Shown here: in pieces, positions 15,796 through 23,378 of the stretch
How the letters are laid out: the number at the start of each line of letters is the position of its first letter
How positions within the stretch are numbered: the first letter of the stretch is position 1
DNA from: Alloboseaceae bacterium BT-24-1
Lineage (GTDB): Bacteria; Pseudomonadota; Alphaproteobacteria; Rhizobiales; Beijerinckiaceae
DNA length: 64,000 bases
Direction of reading: 5' to 3'
NCBI GenBank assembly: GCA_025846845.1
Contig: JAOYTL010000011.1
Location: 62,001-126,000, forward strand
Translations under genes and position numbers: made by a program
The notes under the pieces: model-generated
Told to the model about the DNA's origin: nothing
Database searches by the model: none
Seen by the model: only the letters and a program-made list of their open reading frames with translations

Positions 15796-17429
15796 GCCAC
15801 CGCCTCGAGGCCGAAGAGCTGGCGCGCATGGGCGGCGAGCTTGTTCTTCTGGACCTTGGAGCTCGCGGTCATGCCGATCTGGTCGAAGCTCTCGACGATC
15901 TCGACATAGCGCGGCACCTTGAAGCCGGCGAGGTGCTCCTTGCTCCAGGCGATGATCTCGTCCGGCGCGAGCGAGGTGCCGCTGGCGAGGATCACGAAGG
16001 CGGCGGGCACCTCGATCAAGCGCTTGTCGGGCACGCCGACGACCTGCGCCTGCTGGATGCCGGGATGGCGGTGCAGCACGTTCTCGATATCGGCTGAGGC
16101 GACATTCTCGCCGCCGACGCGGATGATGTCCTTGGCCCGCCCGACGAAGGCGAGCCGGCCATCGGGCGCGAGGCGGCCGAGATCGCCGGTGCGGAGCCAG
16201 CCGTCTTCGCTGAGAACCGCGCGGGTTTCCTCGGGCTTGGCGTAATAGCCCTGCATCACGTTCCAGCCGCGTGCATAGATCTCGCCGACCTCGCCGGGGC
16301 CGGGCTCGGGGCCATCCTCGGTCGCCCGGATCTCGACCTCGACGCCGGGATGGATGCGCATCCAGCCGGCGATCCGGTCGGCGAGCGGGTCCCACCAGGC
16401 GGCGGTGCAGATGTTCGGCGAGGCTTCCGACTGGCCGTAGCAGACCGCCATCTCGGTCGCGCCGAGCTGGCGCGCGATACGCTCCATCACCGAGGGTGTC
16501 GCCGCCGCCCAGCCGCCGCGCAAGGAAAGCTTGCGCTCGGGCAGGTCGGGATGGTCGAGCAGCATCAGGAAGATGGTGTCGTTGCCCGACATCAGCGTGC
16601 AGCGCTCGTCCTCCATCAGGCGCAGGGCATCGCCCGGCTCGTAGCGCTCGCAGCTGACGAGGCAGGCGAGATGCTGCAGCGAAGCGATCACGGCGAGCGT
16701 GCTGCCGGCAACATGAAAGAAGGGGCGCGGGCTGAAATAGCGCTCGCCGGAGCGCAGGCCGAAGAAGCGGCCGGCGGAATAGGCGTCCCAGGTCATGTTG
16801 CGATGGGTCAGCACTGCCCCTTTCGGAAAGGAGGTGGTGCCGGAGGTGTACTGGATCAGCAGCGGGTCATCGGCCGCCGGGACTGGCTCCGGTACCGGCT
16901 GGCCGGCGCCCGCCTTGAGGAAATCGGCGAAGCTTGTCGCACCCGCCGGGACGTTGTCGCCGAGCACGACGACGCTAGTCAGCTTGGGCAGGGCCGCATC
17001 AGGCAGCGCCTTGTCGATCGCCGGACAGATCTGCCTGAGAATCTCGACGAAATCGATCTTGAGCAGCCGGTCGGTCATGAACAGCAGCGAGACGTCCGAC
17101 TGGCGCAGCGTGTAGGCGATCTCTTCCGCCTTAAGCCTGGTATTGACCGGCACGGTGACGGCGCCGAGCCGGGCGATGGCGTGGAACAGCACGATCCAGG
17201 GAATGCTGTTGCCGAGGCAGATGCCGACATGGTCGCCTTTGCCAACGCCATGCGCAGCGAGTGCGGTCGCAACCGCGTCCACACGGGCGGCGAGGGCGGC
17301 GTAGCTGATGCGCTCGCCATTGCAGACGACGGCCTCGTCATGGCCGGCGAGGCGCACGGCGCGCGCGAGAGCCTCCGGCAAGGTGTCGGCGCAACCGAAG
17401 AAATCGGACGGCAGCTCGCTGGCGCTCAT
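15792..17429 (-). CDS. Class I adenylate-forming acyl-CoA synthetase
   Basis: A 545-residue AMP-binding enzyme that activates a carboxylic acid to its CoA thioester. The ATP-binding loop is IQYTSGTTSFPKGA (about residue 175), the A5 region is YGQSEASPN, the hinge is GWLRTGDLGRLAPDGRLAFVG and the C-terminal catalytic lysine lies in the FKVPRYVEIV/KNKL part. It resembles medium-chain/aromatic acid ligases and CaiC-type enzymes. ATG 17429 is chosen over the upstream start because it overlaps the crotonase stop (ATGA). Paired with a CaiB-type transferase, two hydratases and a lyase it probably provides entry of the acid into CoA-linked breakdown. Confidence 0.91.
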   Translation of the reverse strand: MSASELPSDFFGCADTLPEALARAVRLAGHDEAVVCNGERISYAALAARVDAVATALAAHGVGKGDHVGICLGNSIPWIVLFHAIARLGAVTVPVNTRLKAEEIAYTLRQSDVSLLFMTDRLLKIDFVEILRQICPAIDKALPDAALPKLTSVVVLGDNVPAGATSFADFLKAGAGQPVPEPVPAADDPLLIQYTSGTTSFPKGAVLTHRNMTWDAYSAGRFFGLRSGERYFSPRPFFHVAGSTLAVIASLQHLACLVSCERYEPGDALRLMEDERCTLMSGNDTIFLMLLDHPDLPERKLSLRGGWAAATPSVMERIARQLGATEMAVCYGQSEASPNICTAAWWDPLADRIAGWMRIHPGVEVEIRATEDGPEPGPGEVGEIYARGWNVMQGYYAKPEETRAVLSEDGWLRTGDLGRLAPDGRLAFVGRAKDIIRVGGENVASADIENVLHRHPGIQQAQVVGVPDKRLIEVPAAFVILASGTSLAPDEIIAWSKEHLAGFKVPRYVEIVESFDQIGMTASSKVQKNKLAAHARQLFGLEAVA

Positions 17430-18217
17430 GAGCTCTTTTCCTGTGCGTCGCGTTCGGCGAAGGCCTCCAGGCCCTTGCGCCATTCGGTGTCGGCGAGCGC
17501 GCGCTCGATCGCGGCGAGCTCGATGCGGATGCCCGTGGCGAGATCGGTCTTTTCGCCGAGCTCGATCGATTGCTTGGCGAGCGCCAGCGCCAGCGCCGGT
17601 GCCTTGGCGATCTCAGCGAGCAGCTCCGCGACGGTCGCTTCCAGTTCGTCCGGTGCGACGATGCGGTTGACGAGGCCGGCGGCCAGCGCCTCCTCGACTG
17701 GCCAGCGCCGCGCCGTGAACAGCAGCTCCTTCGCCAGCCGCTTGCCGACGACACGCTGCAGGCGCTGCGTCGCGCCGACCGTGCCCCAATGCGCCTCGGG
17801 GAAGGTGAAGCTCGTGCGCTCCGAGGCGATGATGAAGTCGCAGGCCATGGCGATCTCGCCGCCGGAGCCGACGACCGGCCCGTCGACGACGCAGACCACG
17901 GCCTTGCTGGAGCGCTCGATCGCGTCATAGGCGGCGAAGGAGGCGAGCCGGCGCTGCCGGACCCAGATCTCGTCCTTGCCCTTGCGCTCCTTGAGGTCCG
18001 CTCCGGCGCAGAACACCGGGCCGGCGCCATCGAGCCGGACGATGCGGACGCCCGGGTCGGCTTCGATCGCCTCGAACACGGCCCGCAATTCGCGGCACAT
18101 CGTCAGGTCGAGGGCGTTGCGCGCCTCGGGGCGGTTCAGCGTCACCCGCAGGATCGGCCCGTCGGCGGCGACCGCCAGGCGCTCGAACGCCATTCCGGAT
18201 AGAAGACTCTGGCTCAT
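17426..18217 (-). CDS. Enoyl-CoA hydratase/isomerase family protein
   Basis: A 263-residue crotonase. Oxyanion-hole segments are FCAGADLKER (about residue 70) and VVGSGGEIAMACD. Both hydratase glutamates are at the expected places: FTFPEAHWG and LAKELLF. It should therefore hydrate a 2-enoyl-CoA. Both ends overlap neighbours by four bases (ATGA with the CaiB/BaiF gene upstream and the acyl-CoA ligase downstream), a strong sign of one operon. It is about as similar to the other crotonase of the run (19365-20111) as family members usually are, so the two probably act on different intermediates. Confidence 0.9.
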   Translation of the reverse strand: MSQSLLSGMAFERLAVAADGPILRVTLNRPEARNALDLTMCRELRAVFEAIEADPGVRIVRLDGAGPVFCAGADLKERKGKDEIWVRQRRLASFAAYDAIERSSKAVVCVVDGPVVGSGGEIAMACDFIIASERTSFTFPEAHWGTVGATQRLQRVVGKRLAKELLFTARRWPVEEALAAGLVNRIVAPDELEATVAELLAEIAKAPALALALAKQSIELGEKTDLATGIRIELAAIERALADTEWRKGLEAFAERDAQEKSS

Positions 18218-19368
18218 GCGCCGATCTCCGTCAGGCCGAACTCGGCGGCGAGGGCGGCGCTGTCGGCGCCGTGCAGCGGTGGCGTGCCGAGAGACGGGGC
18301 ATCATAGCCGGTGAAGCGCAGTGGGTTGCGCAGCGCCGGGAAGGCGCCGGCCGTCGGATGCTGGAACTCCGCCACCATGCCGCGCGCCTGCACATGCGGG
18401 TCCGCCAGCGCTTGCGCGACCGTGTTGACCTCGCCGGCCGGGACGCCGGCCGCGCGCAGGGCCTCGGCGACATCGGCGCGCCTGCGCCCGGCCAGGGCCT
18501 CGCGCATCGCTGCCATCACGCGCTCGCGCTGTTTCACCCGTTCGACATTGCGGGTGAGCGCTGCGTCGGCGGCGAGTTCGTCGAGGCCGAGGACAGAGCA
18601 GATCGCCTGCCAATGCTGGTCGCTGCCGCTGATATGGAGCCACTCGTCGCCGGCGCAGGCGAAGGCGGCGGAGGGGACGCGGCCGGGATGTTCGGTGCCG
18701 GTGCGCTGGGGGTCCTCGCCGAGGGCGAAGAGGCGCGCTGCGGCGATGGTCAGCAGGCTGATCTGGGTATCCAGCATCGAGAGATCGACATGGCAACCCT
18801 TGCCGCTGCTGGCGCGGCCGACCAGCCCGGTCAGGATGGCGACGGCGTTCCAGAGGCCGGCGGTCAGGTCCGCCATCGGCACGCCGACCTTGGCAGGCGG
18901 GCCATCTGGATGGCCGGTCAGCGCCATGACGCCGCTCAGTGCCTGGAAGATGGTGTCGTAGCCGACACGGTCGCGATAGGGACCGCTCTGGCCGAAGCCG
19001 GTGTTGGAGACGTAGACGAGTCCCGGCTTCTCCTGGGCGAGCTGCGCATAGCCCAGCCCCATCTTGTCCATCTGGCCGGGCAGGAAGTTTTCGAGGACGA
19101 CATCGGCCTGGAGCGCGAGTGTCCTCGCCGCGGCACGGCCGGCCGGCGCCTTCAGGTCGAGGACGATCGATTCCTTGCCGCGGTTGAAGGCGAAGAAATA
19201 GGCGCTCTCCTCGCCGACGCGCGGCTCCCATTGCCGGGATTCGTCGCCCGTGCCGGGGCGCTCGACCTTGATGACCCGCGCGCCCATCTCGGCCAGGATC
19301 ATCGTCGCCATCGGCCCGGCGAGGACGCGCGAGAAGTCGACGATGGTGATGCCGTCGAGCGGTCTCAT
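18214..19368 (-). CDS. CaiB/BaiF family (class III) CoA-transferase
   Basis: A 384-residue class III CoA-transferase. The N-terminal LDGITIVDFSRVLAGPMAT and MGARVIKVERPGTGD are typical, followed by KESIVLDLKAPAGR and SGPYRDRVGYD. The catalytic aspartate is in VPMADLTAGLWNAVAIL (about residue 170). Such enzymes move CoA between carboxylates without free energy cost, for example between carnitine, formate/oxalate or itaconate/succinate pairs. It overlaps both neighbouring crotonase genes by four bases. With the adjacent lyase it could form an itaconate- or HMG-like acyl-CoA degradation route, but the substrate is not determined. Confidence 0.91.
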   Translation of the reverse strand: MRPLDGITIVDFSRVLAGPMATMILAEMGARVIKVERPGTGDESRQWEPRVGEESAYFFAFNRGKESIVLDLKAPAGRAAARTLALQADVVLENFLPGQMDKMGLGYAQLAQEKPGLVYVSNTGFGQSGPYRDRVGYDTIFQALSGVMALTGHPDGPPAKVGVPMADLTAGLWNAVAILTGLVGRASSGKGCHVDLSMLDTQISLLTIAAARLFALGEDPQRTGTEHPGRVPSAAFACAGDEWLHISGSDQHWQAICSVLGLDELAADAALTRNVERVKQRERVMAAMREALAGRRRADVAEALRAAGVPAGEVNTVAQALADPHVQARGMVAEFQHPTAGAFPALRNPLRFTGYDAPSLGTPPLHGADSAALAAEFGLTEIGA

Positions 19369-20111
19369 GCGCCGTCCCCGTCGCGGAAGCTGCGCATCAG
19401 CGCGTTGATGTCGCGTCCGGCCGCCATCGCCGCCTCGAAAGGCAGGTCGGCGACGCGGTAGAACAATCGCTTGGTCGCCTCCATTGCGACCGGCTTCACC
19501 TTGGCCCAGCCCTCGGCGATGGCGAGCGCCTCGGCCAACACGTCTTCGGGCGCCACGACCTTGTTGACGAAGCCGAGCCGCAGCGCCTCCTCGGCACCGA
19601 CCATCCGCCCGGTGCTGACCAGTTCGAAGGCGAGCTTGCGGCCGACGGCGCGCTGCAGGCTCGTCATCACGATGGCGGGGACGATGCTGTGGCGCAGCTC
19701 GGGATAGCCGAATTTGAGGTCGCTGCCGGCGACGACCATATCGCAGCCGATCGCGGTGCCGGCGCCGCCACCGACCGCGACGCCTTGTACCGCCGCGACG
19801 ATCGGCTTCGACAGATTGGGCAGCAGCATGTGCAGCCGTGTCGTCAGGTCGGCGCGGGCGACCACGGCCTTCTGGTTCGCCGGGGTGAGGTCGGCGAATT
19901 CCTTGAGGTCGGCGCCGGCGCAGAAACCGCGCCCGGCACCGGCCAGGACGACCGCCCGGATCGCTTCATCTGCTTGAGCGGCGAGCAGCGCGTCGAACAG
20001 CGCCTGCGTCAGCGCCGTGTCGAGCGCGTTGAGCTTGTCGGGCCGGTTCATCGTCAGGATGCGGACGGCGCCGCGGGTCTCGACGAGCAGCGGGGCTGGG
20101 GGTTGGGACAT
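19365..20111 (-). CDS. Enoyl-CoA hydratase/isomerase family protein
   Basis: A 248-residue crotonase-fold enzyme. It has MNRPDKLNALDTAL near the N-terminus, oxyanion-hole segments FCAGADLKEF and VAVGGGAGTAIGCD, and both catalytic glutamates (FGYPELRHS and LAFELVS). The YPEL plus IVPAIV context resembles methylglutaconyl-CoA hydratase-like and short-chain hydratases, which would fit the HMG-CoA-lyase-like neighbour, but this is not decisive. The gene is second in the minus-strand operon, 15 bases after the lyase gene, and overlaps the CaiB/BaiF gene by four bases. Confidence 0.9.
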   Translation of the reverse strand: MSQPPAPLLVETRGAVRILTMNRPDKLNALDTALTQALFDALLAAQADEAIRAVVLAGAGRGFCAGADLKEFADLTPANQKAVVARADLTTRLHMLLPNLSKPIVAAVQGVAVGGGAGTAIGCDMVVAGSDLKFGYPELRHSIVPAIVMTSLQRAVGRKLAFELVSTGRMVGAEEALRLGFVNKVVAPEDVLAEALAIAEGWAKVKPVAMEATKRLFYRVADLPFEAAMAAGRDINALMRSFRDGDGA

Positions 20112-20126
20112 GGTTCCTCTTTCGGA

Positions 20127-21050
20127 TCAGGCGACGAGGCCGAGCCCGGAGCGGGCGACCATCGAATGGAGCTGGCGACCGAGCACTTCCTCGCAGCGAT
20201 GCGCGGTCTCGATCAGGGCGGTGAGGTCGAGGCCGGTCGAAACGCCCATCGCTTCGAACATGTTGACGAGGTCTTCTGTGGCGACGTTGCCGGTGAAGCC
20301 GCCGCCATAGACGAGCTGGGCCGGGTGGCCGCCGATGCCGCCGAAGGCGCTGTCGAAATTGCGGACGCCGGCCTCATAGGCGGCGACGCAGTTGGCGAGG
20401 CCGGTGCCGCGGGTGTTGTGGAAATGCGCGATCAGCGTCAGCTCGGGCACTGCTGCAGCAACGGCCTGGAACAGCGCCCTGGTGGTGCGCGGCGTGGCGA
20501 GGCCGGTGGTATCGCCGAGCGTGACATGGCGGACACCGAGAGCTGCGAATCTGGCGGCGTCGGCGATGACAGTCGCGGCATCGACCTGCCCCTCGAACGG
20601 GCAGCCGAAGGCGACCGAGATCGTGCCGATCAGGCGGAAACGGCCCTGTGCTGCGGCGACCATCGCCTCGACATTGGCCCATTGCTCGGCCCGCGAGCTC
20701 TTGAGGTTGCGCTCGCTATGCGCCTCCGTCGCCGAGACCAGCAGGCTGATCTCGTTGGGTCCATAGCCGGCTTCTGAATCGGCGGCAGCACGGGCGACGG
20801 CGCGCGGATTGGGGCAGGTCGCCTTGTAGAAAACCCCGTCCTTGCGCCGGATGCCGGCGAGGACCTCGCTGGCGTCGACGAAGGCTGGCACCACCTTGGG
20901 GTTGGAATAGGAGGTCGCCTCGATCCGCTCGAAGCCGACGGCGGTGAAGGCGTCGATCAGGGCGATCTTCTGCTCTGTCGGCAGGAAGACGGGCTCGTGC
21001 TGCAGCCCGTCGCGGGCAAAGCATTCGCAGATGACAACCGCATCGGTCAT
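20127..21050 (-). CDS. HMG-CoA lyase-like enzyme (DRE-TIM metallolyase)
   Basis: A 307-residue HMGL-like TIM-barrel lyase, first gene of the eleven-gene run. The family signature RDGLQHEP is near residue 10, followed by the VFLPTEQKIALIDAF helix and the metal-binding HFHNTRGTG (about residue 205). The glycine-rich active-site loop reads GGIGGHP where classical HMG-CoA lyases have GGCP, so the mobile catalytic cysteine is replaced by histidine. It may cleave a related 3-hydroxy-3-methyl or citramalyl-type acyl-CoA rather than HMG-CoA itself. ATG 21050 is used because upstream in-frame codons lie in a terminator hairpin. The coding start is only eleven bases beyond that terminator's U-run. Confidence 0.87.
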   Translation of the reverse strand: MTDAVVICECFARDGLQHEPVFLPTEQKIALIDAFTAVGFERIEATSYSNPKVVPAFVDASEVLAGIRRKDGVFYKATCPNPRAVARAAADSEAGYGPNEISLLVSATEAHSERNLKSSRAEQWANVEAMVAAAQGRFRLIGTISVAFGCPFEGQVDAATVIADAARFAALGVRHVTLGDTTGLATPRTTRALFQAVAAAVPELTLIAHFHNTRGTGLANCVAAYEAGVRNFDSAFGGIGGHPAQLVYGGGFTGNVATEDLVNMFEAMGVSTGLDLTALIETAHRCEEVLGRQLHSMVARSGLGLVA

Positions 21051-21061
21051 GTCGTCAGTCC

Positions 21062-21115
21062 AAAAAAAAAACCGGCACACGGACGAGCGGTTTTTCCGCT
21101 CCTGCGTGTGCCGGT
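21062..21115 (-). terminator. Strong intrinsic terminator in the leader of the HMG-CoA-lyase operon
   Basis: Read on the minus strand, a 20-position stem (21115-21096 with 21090-21071; 18 pairs, two mismatches) closed by an AAAAA loop is followed by ten Ts (21071-21062). This is a textbook intrinsic terminator. It lies upstream, not downstream, of a gene on that strand: the ATG of the lyase gene follows after eleven bases. It can only make sense as a conditional terminator in a leader transcript, because the next gene upstream (21454) is divergent. Confidence 0.9.
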
Positions 21116-21171
21116 CCGATTTGCTGTGGTCCTGCCGCCTTGAAGGGCGTCGGGGCACAAATCTCCTAGCT
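21062..21171 (-). promoter_or_regulatory. Leader RNA copy 1 (candidate riboswitch/attenuator)
   Basis: Minus-strand leader starting with AGCTAGGAGATTTGTGC (21171-21155), identical at 16 of 17 positions to leader copy 2 at 23413. P1: GATTTG (21163-21158) pairs with CAAATC (21123-21118). P2: TGCC/GGCA plus GCC/GGC inside 21157-21133 with a CTTCAA loop. The linker contains ACAG, then GG and the terminator helix that begins ACCGGC. Covariation of P1 with the other three copies supports a real RNA fold. The predicted output is transcription termination before the eleven-gene operon. The ligand or signal is unknown. Confidence 0.8.
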
Positions 21172-21179
21172 GCTTTCAG

Positions 21180-21208
21180 GTCTATGCTCGTGCCTATCGC
21201 GCCGTCAA
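21180..21208 (-). promoter_or_regulatory. Putative promoter of leader copy 1
   Basis: TTGACG on the minus strand (21208-21203), followed after 17 bases by ATAGAC (21185-21180) as a poor -10. The -35 lies 37 bases before the first base of the conserved AGCTAGG, close to the spacing at leader copies 2 and 4 (34 and 36), which is the main support. Transcription would start within a few bases of the conserved element. Confidence 0.5.
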
Positions 21209-21290
21209 GTGCCGAAATCTCGTGCGCTCACCGGTGTTAGGGCCGCCCATTCTCCCTTTGCTGGGGCATGGCGGATGCGCGCCACCCGGT

Positions 21291-21319
21291 TTGACAACCA
21301 CCGTGCCCGCAGGCATTTT
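21291..21319 (+). promoter_or_regulatory. Putative promoter of the aminotransferase leader (copy 4)
   Basis: TTGACA at 21291-21296, then a 17-base spacer and CATTTT at 21314-21319. The -35 is a full consensus hexamer, the -10 is weak. It is 36 bases ahead of the conserved GTCAGG of leader copy 4. It faces away from the promoter of leader copy 1, so the 402-base gap 21051-21453 holds two divergent leaders and no gene. Confidence 0.5.
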
Positions 21320-21326
21320 CGATGCT

Positions 21327-21438
21327 GTCAGGCGATTGGCGATGGGCTGCTTCGACGGCTGCCCAGACAAGCGATCGAACCGGCTCTTCCCGAAAATTTT
21401 GCGCGGATGCGAGGCGGTTTTCGGCTGCCCCGAGCCGG
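21327..21438 (+). promoter_or_regulatory. Leader RNA copy 4 (candidate riboswitch, variant without U-run)
   Basis: Plus-strand leader of the omega-aminotransferase gene. GTCAGG (21327-21332) is followed by P1 CGATTGGC (21333-21340) pairing with GCGATCG (21371-21377) with one bulge. P2 is GGGCTGC (21344-21350) with GCTGCCC (21358-21364), one T-T mismatch. The linker is AGACAA. A long 3' helix follows: CCGGCTC (21380-21386) with GAGCCGG (21432-21438), and inside it CCGAAAA (21390-21396) with TTTTCGG (21418-21424). It again opens with ACCGGC but has no T-run; the helix ends five bases before the GAGGT ribosome-binding site, so control of translation is more likely than termination. Confidence 0.72.
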
Positions 21439-21453
21439 CATGCGAGGTGCGCC

Positions 21454-22845
21454 ATGACTGCCAATTCCAATCACGCCAGAGACATCGCCTACCAGCTCCA
21501 TCCGCAGACGAATTTCTCGCTGCACGAGAAGATCGGCCCGACCATCATCTCCCGCGGCGAGGGCTTCCACGTCTATGACGACGCCGGCAACCGCTATCTC
21601 GAAGCCATGGCCGGCCTGTGGTGCGCGGCGCTCGGCTTCAGCGAGAACCGGCTGGCCGAAGCGGCGGCAAAGCAGTTCGCGGCGCTGCCCTATTACCAGA
21701 ACTTCGCGCACCGGACCTCGGAGCCGGCGATCGCGCTCTCGGAGCGCCTGATCGAGATCGCGCCGGTGCCGATGTCGAAGGTGCTGTTCCAGAGCTCGGG
21801 CTCGGAGGCCAACGATACGGCCGTGAAGCTGGTCTGGTACTACTTCCACGCGATCGGCAAGCCGCAGAAGCGCAAGATCATCGCCCGCAAGCGCGCTTAT
21901 CACGGCACCTCGATCGCCAGCGCCAGCCTGACCGGGCTGCCGCATATCCACCGCGACTTCAACCTGCCGCTCGACGGCTTCCTGCATGTCAGTTGCCCGC
22001 ATTTCTACCGGGAAGGACTGCCGGGCGAGACGGAGGAGGCCTTCGCCAGCCGGCTCGCCAAGGAGATCGAGGACCTGATCCTGGCTGAGGGGCCGGAGAC
22101 GGTCGCCGCCTTCTTCGCCGAGCCGGTGATGGGGACGGGTGGCTGCGTCGTGCCGCCGAAGGGCTACTACGAGAAGGTCCAGGCGATCCTGAGGAAATAC
22201 GAGGTCCTCTTCGTCGTCGACGAGGTCATCACCGGCTTCGGGCGCACCGGCAACTGGTGGGGTTCGCAGACCTATGACCTCAAGCCGGACATGATCAGCA
22301 GCGCCAAGGCGCTGACCGCGGCCTACCAGCCGCTCTCGGCGCTATTGCTGTCGGAGCCGATCTACCAGGCGATGAAGGAGCAGGGCGACAAGATCGGCGT
22401 GTTCGGCCATGGCTACACCTATGGCGGCCATCCGATCGCCTGCGCGGTCGGCCTGGAGGCGCTGACGCTCTACGAGGAGCGCGGGTTGATCGCCGGCGCT
22501 CAGGTGCTGGGAGCCCGGCTGGAACAGCGCCTCAGGGCTCTGCTCGACCATCCGCTCGTCGGCGAGGTCCGCGGCGTCGGCCTGATGTGGGGGATCGAGC
22601 TCGTCCGCTCCAAGGCGACGCGGCAGGCCTTCGAGCCCTCGCTGAAGTTCGGCCTGGAGATCCAGCGTCTCGCCTTCGAGAACGGCCTGATCGTGCGGGC
22701 GCTCGGCGACACCTTGATCATGACGCCGCCGCTGATCATCACGCCCGAAGGCATCGACGATGCGGTGGACCGCTTCACCAAAGCGCTCGACCTCGGGCTC
22801 GACCTGCTGACGACGAGGGGCATCGCGCTGGACAAGGCCGCCTGA
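21454..22845 (+). CDS. Class-III omega-aminotransferase (aspartate aminotransferase family, SpuC-like)
   Basis: A 463-residue PLP-dependent class-III aminotransferase. Visible features are GNRYLEAMAGLWCAALGF, the PLP-phosphate SSGSEANDTAVKL (about residue 115), the FVVDEVITGFGRTG aspartate that contacts the pyridine nitrogen (about residue 255), and the Schiff-base lysine in SSAKALTAAYQPL (about residue 285). Length and motifs match omega-amino acid/diamine:pyruvate transaminases such as putrescine or beta-alanine transaminases. ATG 21454 follows a GAGGT element. The gene is a single-gene unit, with its own leader RNA and a hairpin terminator after it. Next to a polyamine-type transporter it probably transaminates an imported amine or its breakdown product. 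Confidence 0.9.
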   Translation: MTANSNHARDIAYQLHPQTNFSLHEKIGPTIISRGEGFHVYDDAGNRYLEAMAGLWCAALGFSENRLAEAAAKQFAALPYYQNFAHRTSEPAIALSERLIEIAPVPMSKVLFQSSGSEANDTAVKLVWYYFHAIGKPQKRKIIARKRAYHGTSIASASLTGLPHIHRDFNLPLDGFLHVSCPHFYREGLPGETEEAFASRLAKEIEDLILAEGPETVAAFFAEPVMGTGGCVVPPKGYYEKVQAILRKYEVLFVVDEVITGFGRTGNWWGSQTYDLKPDMISSAKALTAAYQPLSALLLSEPIYQAMKEQGDKIGVFGHGYTYGGHPIACAVGLEALTLYEERGLIAGAQVLGARLEQRLRALLDHPLVGEVRGVGLMWGIELVRSKATRQAFEPSLKFGLEIQRLAFENGLIVRALGDTLIMTPPLIITPEGIDDAVDRFTKALDLGLDLLTTRGIALDKAA

Positions 22846-22856
22846 CGGCGGCCACG

Positions 22857-22891
22857 CGTTCTTTCGGCGAACAGAGCTCGCCGAAAGAACG
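22857..22891. terminator. Bidirectional hairpin terminator
   Basis: A perfect 14-base inverted repeat, CGTTCTTTCGGCGA (22857-22870) with TCGCCGAAAGAACG (22878-22891), with a seven-base loop. It lies between the convergent aminotransferase and DUF3870 genes. T-rich sequence (TCTCTTTGCTTTT) follows on the plus side. Confidence 0.8.
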
Positions 22892-22959
22892 CCGTCTCTT
22901 TGCTTTTGCGCAATTCCGGACGCAGAACCGCTCCACACTTCTGCTGGAATTGCTTTGGC

Positions 22960-23286
22960 TCACCCGCGATTGTCGCGGATCTGGAAATAGCGCTGCACGG
23001 CGGCGCGCGTGGCGACGATCAGCGCCTCGCGCGACGGCGTGTGCACGGCCGTGGAGATCAGTCGCTCCAGCGGCGCCATGCCGTTGCTGACGTCGTAGCC
23101 GACGATCAGGCGCGAATAGAACGAGCGTGCGAGCTGGGTGACGAAGGTGGCGTCGACCGCGACGATGACGTTTGTCGCCGGGTCGATCTCGAGCACGACG
23201 CCGGCATGCTTGAACTCCTCGAACATGCTGGTGCCCTTGGGAGCGGCGGAGTAGCCGCTCACCAACACTGTCCTGACATCCGACAT
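22960..23286 (-). CDS. DUF3870 domain-containing protein
   Basis: A 108-residue protein that I recognise as DUF3870 by its layout: VLVSGYSAAPKGTS at the N-terminus, VVLEIDPATNVIVAVDATFVT in the middle, then RLIVGYDVSNGMAPLERLI and a C-terminal amphipathic helix. No catalytic residues are known to me. In other genomes such genes sit near HMGL-like lyases and ABC transporters (recollection, not checked), as here. It is transcribed away from the binding-protein gene at 23573, sharing a 286-base intergenic region with leader RNA copy 2 and a perfect palindrome. Confidence 0.75.
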   Translation of the reverse strand: MSDVRTVLVSGYSAAPKGTSMFEEFKHAGVVLEIDPATNVIVAVDATFVTQLARSFYSRLIVGYDVSNGMAPLERLISTAVHTPSREALIVATRAAVQRYFQIRDNRG

Positions 23287-23336
23287 GACGTTCCCCTGTT
23301 TCGTGCTTGCTTGGCACGACGGCTCTCACACTCGCC

Positions 23337-23348
23337 TGCCAGCTGGCA
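23337..23348. promoter_or_regulatory. 12-base perfect palindrome, operator candidate
   Basis: TGCCAGCTGGCA reads the same on both strands. It lies between the divergent DUF3870 gene and the promoter of leader copy 2, 31 bases upstream of the TTGACA at 23379. A dimeric repressor or activator site is plausible; no second copy was noticed. Confidence 0.35.
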
Positions 23349-23378
23349 AGGGCTGAAAAGACAGGTGCGAGGCGACGG

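Noticed and set aside
22960..23286. Calling the 108-residue protein a RidA family member
   Set aside because: Its GYSAAPKG and RLIVGYD blocks fit DUF3870 and not the Rid fold motifs seen in the two true Rid proteins.
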